This document shows, piece by piece, positions 25,906 to 35,773 of a DNA stretch of 64,000 nucleotides. Source of the stretch: Ailanthus altissimus (taxonomy: Eukaryota > Streptophyta > Magnoliopsida > Sapindales > Simaroubaceae); contig OX327702.1 in the NCBI GenBank assembly GCA_946807835.1, positions 8,804,001 to 8,868,000 on the forward strand. Reading direction: 5' to 3'. Position numbers and translations under genes: made by a program. The notes beneath the pieces were generated by a model. That model saw only the letters and a list, made by a program, of their open reading frames with translations, was not told the DNA's origin and did not search any database. The first letter of the stretch is position 1; every line of letters begins with the position of its first letter.

Positions 25906-26092
25906 TACTATAATGTCAGTGGATTATTAACACTATAGTATCAAAAGATCATTAACACCATGATATCAAAAGATCACTAATATTATGGTATCAATGGATA
26001 ACTGACACCATTGTATTAAAAGATTACTAACACTATGGTGTCAAAAGTGTATTAATACCATGGTATTAGCATATCACTGAAACTATGGTATT
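25906..26092 (+). repeat. 25-bp minisatellite array, seven and a half units
   Basis: Seven consecutive 25-base units of the form 'cactatggtatcaaaagatcactaa' (25906-26080) plus half a unit. Each contains an 'ACCATGGTAT'-like dyad. The right flank 'aaattattttattgaatatt' repeats that of the array at 25211, so a larger module was duplicated. Units abut directly with no spacers, which excludes a CRISPR array. Confidence 0.9.
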
Positions 26093-28469
26093 ATAATTTA
26101 TAAAATTATTTTATTGAATATTTAAAATTTGTATCAGGCATAAATTTAATAAACTTCAATAATAAACAACTTTTCATAAAAAACATATAATAATTTAATG
26201 TCTTCACATAACTAAAACAAATTATCATCTAAAATCTTTTACCAACATCATAAGTTGATAACTAAAGTCTCACAACAGTCCATAATCATTACAAATAGCC
26301 CAAAAATATGAAAGATTAAATACATCATCAAAGTACAGTCCACAAACTAATGCCTTTCACTAAATATGGAAAAAAAAAATTTATAATCTACTTCTGCATA
26401 AAGGAGGAAAAAAATGTAAGATAAAATTTAAAAGTTGAACAATTTAATTAACTTATAAACTTTTTAAAACATTTTGAGGAAAACAAATTTAAATACTTAT
26501 GCCATAGATGATCTCACAAAGATTTTTTTTCTTTTTGGTGTTCCCTTAAAACATCATTCTCAATGGAATCCATGTGTGTAGCAAACCTGCAAGAATTAAC
26601 AAACATACAAATTATGAATTTACAAAATAATTTAAAGTTAGCCTTAAGGAAATTATATTCGCATTATTCATTGCCTTATCTATTCCCACATCAAAGCTAT
26701 CATAATTTGGTTCCGAATATATTGCAACATCATATTTATCATCAAATTAACTGAAGAAAATGTTTTACATAACAGTGCATGTAGTACCATGTCATCACAC
26801 CCATCAGTAGTTAAAGATTTATTGACTCTTTTGACTATTGAATAAACTGCTTTTTTAATATTATTTTTTTATCCTTTACATAAAACACTTGTTTGACATG
26901 AGAAGCTAATATGAAACTGTCATATTTATGACCAATTTGATATTAGTCAATGATTGTAAATCTTAATTCATTGATCGTAACACCACCTTTGCTATCAACT
27001 CAATCATATTTGAATATTACCTTCTTAGATCTAACATAATCAAGTTTTCATATTTCATCAAAGACTCCATATAAGGCCATTTCCTCAGAGTATGGATTTT
27101 TATCTTTTGAACAGATATTTACATTATTATTGTAACAACACTTACACAACAATTTTGTGTCACCCAATTATTTTCTCGAGCTCTAGTTACAAACTTAAAA
27201 CTACTTGAGAAGTATGCAATAGATGTAATAATCAACAAGCAAGCTTTATTTACTTTTATTTTTTTGCCAACCACTTTACAATATTGTTTACGAGCACATT
27301 GCTTTTAACATCATTTTATACCTACAATTTGATACATTTTACATCAAATGCTTATAAAATTGTAAGAATATAACTAAAATTATTAGTAGTTAGTAACTAT
27401 ATAATTGGACTTTATTTTCTAATCACTCCCTAAAAGTTCGACTATGTTCATTTTGTAACTATTGTTGTCTTTTAGCTTAGCGTGAGTACTTTTTCTTCAA
27501 ATACTCTATAAAAGTTAACAATTATATTGCAATTTCAATAAGAATAGAGGTAATAATAACATTTATAATTATAATTAAATGAAACTTAATGACTTACTTT
27601 AGATAAGGTACATATGTTTGTCTAGTATTTGAGAATCCACAAGCTTCATATCCTCGGTACTCAAAGGTTGCTCAATAGATGAATTACATAGACAATTAGA
27701 TGGTAGTATAATTGAATCATGATTAAAGAGGTATTCGCACAATATTTAAGTGATTCCTTAGCAATATAGCTTTTAATAATACACCCCTATGGACAGTTAT
27801 AATTACGTACGTAACCTTTAAGAACTTTCATAAATATCTCGAATAGATACATCCATCTGAGGTAAATTGGCCAATATAACCTAACTTCATCAATAAGATA
27901 AACAGTTAAATGAATCATTATGTCAAAGAAACTAGGTGGAAAATCTTGTTCCATCATACATAAAATTACAACCAAACTACTTTGCAACTCATCCAAAAGT
28001 TTCAATATCTACCACCTTATTGAACAATATATTAAAAAAGAAGCCCATTTTGCATCATACAATGTTGAACATTGTTTGGCAAGTAATTTTGAATCAGTCT
28101 TGAAGCCTGCAATCATCTATTGAAACAAGATTCTTAAGTTTAAAGAATAACCATTGGGACTCTTATTTCTAACAAAGTTCTACAAAATATTTGTTTCTTT
28201 CTTTACTTAATTTGTAAGGTGTAGGGGATGTTTGTTGTTTTCTTCATCATGTTTTAGTTTATTCCTAATCTTCATATCCACAAGATATTTTCTAGAATTA
28301 ACCTTATCCGTCGTCTTTCCCAGCTGATGAAGTAATGTGCTATAGATGCTTTTGCAATTTATTTTTAATGTGCATCATATCTAATAGATAACAAACTATT
28401 AAATGTTGCCAATATTCTAATTCAAAGAAGATAGACTTCTTCTTAAATAATTTTTTAATATTACTATTA

Positions 28470-29357
28470 GGAATAAGGATAATTTTATTCCAAAAAATTG
28501 GCTCAAAATATAAATTTACCTTAATTAATCTGAAATACCCAATTTTGCCCTTAATCTATTAACTTTTACCGTTAGTTTTAATGGTGGAAGGGTAAAAAAA
28601 TAATCTAACCATAACAATAAATTAAACTTTGGACACATGACACAATATTACCTATTCATTATCTTTGAATACGTAATAAATTTTCATCCATTCATTTAAT
28701 TTAATATAATTTTTTTAAAAATTAATAAAATGATACGTGTCATAATATGATTACCATCATGCAATTAATTTATATTTTTAATAAATATTTTTCAAATAAA
28801 ATAAAATATAAAAACAAAATCTACCAACGTCACCGTAACATTGTTGAAAAACGACAGTCGGTTGGCCTCTGTTTTTCGGTGACGGTGGCACATTCTTTTT
28901 TAATTATTAATTCTTTTTATTTTATTTATTTTATAAAAATATAAACTAATTACATGATGACATGTGTTATTTGTAACTAATCATATTAAGACATGTGTCA
29001 TTATTATAAATATTTATTAAAAATTTAAACTAATTACATGATGACATGTGCTAATATTAACTTATCATATTATGACACATGTCATTTTATTAAAATTTAT
29101 TTTTTAATTCTATTAAATTAATTGAATGGATGAGATTGTGCCATATGTTCAAGATTATGAATGGGTAAGTTTGTATCACATGTCTAAAGTTAAAGGACAA
29201 ATAATGAGGGTAAATTAGTAATTGTACATTAAAACTATTATTTCCGTCTAAATTGATGGTAACAATTAGCGAATTGGTTAAAATTGAGTATTTTAGATCT
29301 AATTGAGGTAAAATTATCAATTAGGCTAAACTATTGGGATAAAATTATCCTTATCCC
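28470..29357. mobile_element. Nonautonomous Mutator-like foldback element with 9-bp TSD
   Basis: The 888-bp element is flanked by identical 9-mers TTACTATTA at 28461-28469 and 29358-29366. Its termini are inverted: GGAATAAGGATAATTTTATTCC on the left against GGGATAAGGATAATTTTATCCC on the right. The inverted similarity continues for about 300 bases on each side (left words 'gacacatgacacaat', 'catccattca', 'gtgtcataatatgat' recur reversed on the right). A 9-bp duplication plus long inverted arms is the signature of Mutator-like nonautonomous elements. The centre has its own smaller hairpin (GTCACCG...GGTGAC at 28831-28887) and an ~83-bp direct duplication at 28943/29026. No coding sequence. It lies within the CACTA transposase remnant and is therefore younger than that element. 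Confidence 0.9.
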
Positions 29358-30397
29358 TTACTATTACCCTGTTTTTGCTTCTTTTCATTCCCTTCATACA
29401 ACTAATTTTAATTTCACCAAAAAAATTTAAAATTTCATGATTGGACAAAATAATCGGAGCCTCAGCCATCTCTTATGCATATTGAATTTTTTTTAATCTT
29501 ACGAAATTGATAGTTATTAGGTAAAAATCGACGGTGCCATATGTAATAATTTTTCCTATTATTTGCAAGCTAACATGATAAAGTGTTTATCCCGTAATAT
29601 AGACAAGTCAAATACCCTTTTACTGTGCACTTAGATAAGTTCCCATATGTGGAAAAGTCATTGATTGTCCACAACAACAAAGCTCTCAAATTGAAAGTTT
29701 CCTTTTTATATGCCTTATACACTATCACACCAATTTTCCATGGTGTCTTTAAATCTTCAATTAATGGAGCTAAGTATACTCTAAATCATTCCAAGTTGTT
29801 TAGGTCTAGAAATTAATAAAGATACAATAAAAATTTTCATTTCATACATAACCGAGGAAGATTGTATGTTATTAGTAGTACTGGTCAACAAATGTAAGTT
29901 GTATCAAGTGTGGTGTGTGGATTAATCCTATCACTAGATAGAATTAATCAAAAAAATTAGGTTCTTATGCAAATTCAAGCAAGTTATTACCAACAAACTC
30001 CCATATTGACAAGTCTTGTGGATGCCAAGCTTACTATCTTTTAATCTCCCATTTGCACAGCAAGTCATAGCCTAGCAATTTCATGTAACTGGAATAAATG
30101 TTTGAATCTAGAAATAGAGGGGAAACCACAAAACCTTCTCAGAAATCCCTGATCTTACTTTTTTAGATTAGTTTTTTTTTTCTTACACTTAGATTCTTCA
30201 CAACTATAACATTCAATGAGCTTGTCATGCTCCTTCCTGTAAAGAGTCATTAGGACAAGCATATATATTTTTTCATAATTTAACCCCAACACATTCATGG
30301 CTTCTTTGCCTTATACATCAACTTTGGAATATTACCTTATGGTAATATTTCAATAAGAACTTCTAAAAGAGCCCAAACTTTTTATTAGACTAGCCGC

Positions 30398-31870
30398 TGA
30401 CATGTACAAATACAAAAACCACAAGCGCACAGGTTGTGATCATGTAAAAAAGTGATAAATATAAGTATTGTCTCATGAGGATTGTTCTTTTAGCTTCATG
30501 TTAAATACTATGGGTGTTTATAATTTAATTTTATCTAGGTTACCTTAATTTTAAATTAATTACTAGAAATAAAGTAAAGTAAACTAACAAAATTTATTAG
30601 GGCTATTGACAAAACAAAATTTAAAATTTAAAATTTAAAATTTAAAATTGACAACATTACAAAATGAGAAATCTATAATTTAAAGGATCATATGGTCTTA
30701 ATTTCACTCTATTCTTCCTATGTTCTTTCTTTTTAATAATTATTAACTAATTCTGTTTGAATTCATTAATCAAGAGAGTCAAATATATTCTCGTTACCTT
30801 TTTTCAAGTGTTAAATGAGATCCTCTACATACATATTCAAGTTTATATTCTTATCTAACTTGTCTACCTATACATTTGTTAAGCAACCCTTATATTGATT
30901 ACCAAAGTGTTATTGACTTCCTGAACTCAATAACAACTAAGGTTATGTTTTTCAAATTCAATAAATAAGTCAATCTCTCCTAAGTATTAAAACCTATAAG
31001 TCAAATAATTCAATTTCCAACAAATTAGAAGAATTAAACATAGATAAACACAAATGAAATGAATTAAACTTTGTTAACAATTAATTAAATATTTCAAACA
31101 TAGTATAAATTGAGCTACACCAAGCCCTAGAATGAAATTTTAGCCAATCACAAAGATACACATAACTAAAATCATCAAGAAATTCAGTATGTTTACAATA
31201 ATATCCATAAGTAAAAATTTCAATCAAGTCATACAAAGAGAGAAAGAGAAAGAAACTATGATGGAGATAGTCTTCAAGGCTTCAATCCTTCAAGAATCTC
31301 CAAGAGTTTTTAGCCTCCAAGTCTCTCTCTATCCAGAAAAGTGTGCCTCACTCTTTAATTCTATGCTCTGTTCTCTCTCTTTTGAATAATGGCTTTTAAG
31401 TTTTATTTATAAGTTCCAATTATAGCAAATTTTAAAAGCATAGAAAACTAGGTTTTTTGTTTGTTTGGCAATGTCGCGGCTTGAGAAATTAGGGCCACGA
31501 CTTGGGCTTGAATCGTGCTAGGGCCATGACTTGTGACCTCAAGTCGAGTTGGGGCTTGACTTGCCTAGGCTATAACTTAAAGGCCTGCACTTTTTGTCAT
31601 CGTAGCTTGGCTTAATTGGGGCTGCAACCTATATGTGCTAACTTGTTTTCCAATTCTTGCTTTGGGATAGCAGCTTAAGTTTGTGAAATACCCGTTTTGT
31701 CCTTTTTCTTCATTTTTGCTCTTTTTATTTCATTATTTTATTAAAACCTATAAAATAACAATAACATGCATGAAAAGCCATATATTCATATTTATGTTAA
31801 GCAGTTATCTTGTCAAGAGAATCAAAATAATAAATATAAAATGCATTCATCACAAACCATCCTAGTGTCA
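30398..31870 (-). mobile_element. Athila-like solo LTR inside the CACTA remnant
   Basis: On the plus strand the segment runs from TGACATGTAC (30398) to CTAGTGTCA (31870), giving inverted TGACA/TGTCA ends and 1,473 bp. Near its left end 'caagcgcacaggttgtgatcatg' style sequence and 'tgtctcatgaggattg' parallel the LTR ends at 1-130 and 9190-9270. A GC-richer patch at 31470-31670 ('gtcgcggcttg', 'gccacgacttgg', 'gccatgacttgtg') is comparable to the GC clusters in the other LTRs. Domains of one CACTA gene lie on both sides, so it is an insertion, but no matching target duplication is visible (GCCGC against TTTCA). Confidence 0.65.
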
Positions 31871-32271
31871 TTTCACATTATAAACTTTCATCAAACTGAA
31901 CAACTTAGATGCCTTAAATCAGGATAAAGATTTTTCTATATTTTTAAGTATAGCTTCAAAGAATGTAGGATTTTTATCATATTGTTTATAAGCATCATTC
32001 ACTATATTGACTATGTTATTATAATCTTTGCATTTAAAATGCTGCGTACTATAGTGTTCTTGGGCGGATGAAGGTCTAAACATATGGTCATTTTCTCCAT
32101 GTTTGGTCCAAATTATATATGTAGGCAGAAAATTCTTTTTTCTAAACAAGTGAACTGTTATTAACTTGAGACTAAAAAACTCTATGTTGTAGTAAGAATT
32201 ACATAGACATCTAGATGACCTCTTATTTTCAAAACTAAGCATTGTAAATTATAAAAACTCATCAACTCTAA

Positions 32272-32361
32272 CTTCATACTCTTTTGATAGTTTATTACTT
32301 GATATTCATGTTTTATCTTCATACTCTTTTGATAGTTTATTACTTGATATTCATGTTTTAT
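32272..32361 (+). repeat. Perfect 45-bp tandem duplication
   Basis: Two adjacent identical 45-base copies (32272-32316 and 32317-32361) start 'cttcatactcttttgatag' and end 'ttcatgttttat'. Perfect identity implies a recent event. It lies at the N-terminal edge of the CACTA transposase remnant. Confidence 0.95.
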
Positions 32362-32399
32362 TTTTGTCAAACACAACAGTTCCTCAATTTCTTAAATAT

Positions 32400-33730
32400 A
32401 TAAACTTGTAGATTACAGAATTAAAATTGCATAAACACTGTAATAACAAGAAGAAAAAAAAATACAATTACAACTCTAAAATGGAAGCAAAAAAATTGCA
32501 AAATAAAAGTCATAAGATATTATATCGTTTGGCTTCCCACATTGTGTTGATTAGTTAGTCCATATATATTGATCAATTACCCTTTTGTGTTAATTAATTC
32601 TCTACATAGCTTCAAAGTTAAGGCATACTGCATCCATATAAACCATATCATGATCATTGATCAGTACATCTACAATAAAACAATAATATGGTGTCTGGAG
32701 GGTTTTGTCCAATTCAATAATATAACAATCCTAATTTAGGTTAAATTCTTTACAAATTAGTTAAAAGACTTAAAAACTTAAAAGTGAATAAACCTTCAAC
32801 CGTAAATAGTAAAATTAATAGCTTACAAATTTCATCCACTCCATCAAATAACATTGAGTAAGAGTGAGTGATAAGATTATCATCCTTATTATCTAGACCA
32901 CCAAAAAAAACATATTATTTTACAATAAGCTAACTAAATATTTTTCACTGTAAATGCAATAAATCCATTATAAGACTTAAATCATTGTATAATATTAAAG
33001 ATAAATTTTTACAATTTTTTTATAACAAAAGGTAAATCAAATTTAAAGTTAAGTGAATGTTGACAACTAAAATAAAGACTAAAAATTAATAAATTAGACA
33101 ATCAAGAAATTGATTAAATATGCAACTCAACCCAAAAACTTAAATTATTAAATAAAAATTTAACATTAATATTAAAGAGAAAAGTGCCAACTTTCTGCAT
33201 TATTCTCTTCCAAGATTTTTCTCAATATCAGTCCTAAATTTTTGTCAATACATGTCTTATTATGACAACTCAGAGACATTCAAACTCAGATGAAACAAAA
33301 CATCAACGAAACAAACTCGAAGCCATTCAAACTATGGAAAAAAAAATCCATTCTTTGTTTGATGAACTCCAAGAGCAAACCACATTGTACGACCAATTTT
33401 AACCTTTTTCAGTTGTACTATAAAAGACGTGTCCGATTGAAAATAATTACAAACCATAAAATCAACATGTGCACAGAAATTTAATCCTTGCTTGGATAAA
33501 GTGTAAGAAACCAATGACAATTATATCGCAATTTTGCAATAACAAATCAAAATAAAATAAATGTCTAAATTCAACAAGATTAAACTGATAACAATAACGG
33601 TTATTATAACAATTATAATAACAATAACAAACCAAACTGCTTGGATAAAGAAAAGTGCCCAAATTTAACAAGATTAAATAGAAACCCAAACTAATTCATT
33701 AAGTTTGAAAATGAATTTGATAACAAAATA
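32400..33730. other. AT-rich stretch, no supported gene
   Basis: Low-complexity AT-rich DNA with short open frames on both strands that show no domain, codon bias or splice context. It may be upstream or intronic sequence of the CACTA transposase gene, which reads away from it on the minus strand. Confidence 0.4.
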
Positions 33731-33734
33731 AGCT

Positions 33735-33965
33735 TGAGTTTATTCTTACCTCTGTAAAGAGATGTGAATGGAGATGAAATTTCTTATTGGGTTTAGGGTT
33801 CCTTAGCCAATTTCGGCTTTGCTCCTATCTCTGCGAATAGAGATGAAAATGCAGCTTCACTACCCTCTTCGTTGCACACGCAAATACTAATATACCTATC
33901 CCAATTCGGCCAAATATTTTAAGATAAATTAATTAGGGTTTTACAGTAATAGTTTAAAGAAGAAG
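33735..33965 (-). promoter_or_regulatory. Possible promoter and noncoding first exon (telo-box, splice donor)
   Basis: On the minus strand AAAACCCTAATT (telo-box-like, near 33950) is followed by a less AT-rich leader and then TTACAGAG|GTAAGAATA near 33748, a good plant 5' splice site. 'aaccctaaaccc' also occurs in the leader near 33795. The layout is what a 5' untranslated exon of a minus-strand gene would look like; the only candidate downstream on this strand is the CACTA transposase remnant. A duplicated 'ctctgNNaaNagagatg' word (33751 and 33829) lies in the leader. Inference only. Confidence 0.35.
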
Positions 33966-33969
33966 AAGT

Positions 33970-35480
33970 GCAAAATGAAATAAAGAATTGAGATTTACAA
34001 AAACAAATCGACTTGTTAAAACAAAATAATAATAAAATGGTGTTGTTTTGTCCTTTTTTCTTTCATTTCTTTTCTACTAAAACAACGTCGTTTTGTTAGG
34101 TGTTTTTTTTTTTTATATTTAATATCTTTCCCTAAAAATGACAGCATTGTAGAAGAATATATATACTCATGAAATGGTGTGGTGTTGGGGAGTTATTTCT
34201 TTCTACAAATTATTATCGTTTTAGTTCATAATATAATTGCTTTTAAAATATTAATTTTTAAATACTAAATTTTTTATAATCAAATTTTTAAAAATTAATT
34301 CTTATAAATTAAAATTATGTTGTTTTAGATTTATTAATATTATAATATCAATAATAATATATGTTTTTAATATCATAACATCAGTAACTCGTTGATATTA
34401 TAAAAAAGTTTCAATAATCTGTAATAGAATACTGTCATAGAATACTATCAAATTATTTACTGATACTATCTTAAAAAGTGTAATAATGTTAGTAAAACTA
34501 ATTTTTTTAATAGTGTAAATGAATAAATATTATATATGCCTATTAATTTTTTAAATTTTGACGGAGCTACATTATTATTCATGTCCATATCTCCTCCTCA
34601 AATAAGATGTATCAATTTTCAGGATTGAACTTTGTTTTCTCGGTATTTAGTGGAAAAGAGAAAAATCTTTTATATAGTCGATATTGCACGCTCAAAACAT
34701 ATTCTAAAGGTCTCGTTTAATATGTTGGATAAATAAGAGTTTGATTTATTAGGATTAGAATAAATATAATAATTATTAAATTATATATAATATTATTTTG
34801 TATTTGGTGTTTTATAGGATTGAATTAGATGATATACAATTTTATTATTTAAATTTATACACATAAATGATTAATTTAATTTTCCAACATAGTGCAAAGA
34901 AAGCTAATTAAATATTTTAATGTTAATTTGATAATTAAATATTTAAATAGTCTTTTTTTTAACAATAGATGTTTATATATGTTTTATAGTATTATAAATA
35001 TATTATTTAAAGCTATTATTAACTAAACTTTGTCTTGTTAATTTTTTATTAATTTTTAATTTAATTTATATATAAATTATATTTATAAGTTTTTACTTGA
35101 TTATTAAATTTAAGAATAATACTAGATATTTTAAATTGTATCAAAAATATAATTATCAAGTAATTATTAGGTAATGAATTAAAATAATAAATAATTTTAA
35201 AATTTATATTATTTCACTAATCAATAATTACTTAATACATTATTTTTTAAATATAATTTAAAATATATAATATTAATTTAAATAGTTCAAACATCTAAAC
35301 AATTATATAAACACGTTAAAACAATATTATTTTAAACGCCGGCGTTTTAAGTTAAAACGGTGTTATTTTAACAAAATATAATTAAAATAATATAATTTTC
35401 AGAACATGCACACAAAATTTTCGTATAACGTCCCATAATTTTCATACAAGATTACCAGACCGGCAGCATCACCAATGATG
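33970..35480. other. AT-rich intergenic stretch with two short palindromes
   Basis: No gene is supported. Palindromic words of the type AAAACAACGTCGTTTTG (34078-34095) and AAACGCCGGCGTTTT (35333-35348) occur, and the second is followed by 'aaaacggtgttatttt'. Such AAACGNCGTTT palindromes are frequent in eudicot intergenic DNA and small inverted-repeat elements. Scattered 'aataatatcaNNaactcgttgatatta' sequence near 34370-34400 loosely recalls the 25-bp minisatellite words. Confidence 0.45.
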
Positions 35481-35595
35481 TGCCGCACCAGCACTAGATT
35501 GAACTCCATGAGGGCCCCACAATGCCCAACGTCCAATGACAACACAAATTCAAACGAAACGGGGGAACAAAAGAAGGTTCAAAAACAAAACTTCT

Positions 35596-35606
35596 TCCAA
35601 CGGTCA
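35596..35606 (+). promoter_or_regulatory. MSA element (G2/M, MYB3R-type site)
   Basis: TCCAACGGTCA fits the mitosis-specific activator consensus, whose core is AACGG. It lies 168 bases upstream of the kinesin start codon, within the usual range. In plants this site is bound by three-repeat MYB factors and directs expression at G2/M, which suits a chromosome-associated kinesin. Confidence 0.75.
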
Positions 35607-35773
35607 AATCATTTTTAAACACCTGAGACAGCGCCTCAATTGTCACAACTAGATCGCTTACCATCCAATCCTCTCTGAATATCTTACACTTTCTCAAACA
35701 AATTCTTCATAATTCATCACTATTTCTAAGAAATTTCTCAACAGATCCAACAACTTCGTCTCTACTGGAAACT

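Larger units (their letters stand above)
26500..32376 (-). pseudogene. CACTA (En/Spm-type) TNP2-like transposase, multiply interrupted
   Basis: Minus-strand transposase remnant whose domains appear in the expected order. The N-terminal transposase-associated domain (32242-31919) shows VHLFRKKNFLPTY, TKHGEN and IVNDAY. The zinc-rich/Transposase_21 start (about 30340-30170) shows LGLNYEKIY, YRKEHDKLIECYSC. The Transposase_21 core (29820-29640) shows LAPLIEDLK-like, LLLWTINDF. The next core block (28440-28330) shows KKSIFFELEYWQH and LDMMHIKN. DUF4218-like sequence (28005-27787) shows FPPSFFDIMIHL, RWMYLFE, LKGYVRN. DUF4216-like sequence (27090-26930) shows KLDYVRSKKVIFKYD. Stops and frameshifts occur throughout. 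It is split by an LTR (30398-31870) and by a Mutator-like element (28470-29357). CACTA termini were not located. Confidence 0.85.

Noticed and set aside
25906..26092. Regular repeats suggesting a CRISPR array
   Set aside because: 25-base units abut directly without unique spacers and units diverge; the genome is a plant nuclear one.
27920..29816. Plus-strand open frames at 27920, 28747 and 29625
   Set aside because: The first and third are complementary to recognisable CACTA transposase domains on the minus strand; the second lies within the foldback element.
30398..31870. Target-site duplication for the Athila-like solo LTR
   Set aside because: The five bases on the two sides (GCCGC and TTTCA) do not match, so I claim only the inverted TGACA/TGTCA ends and the interruption of the CACTA gene.
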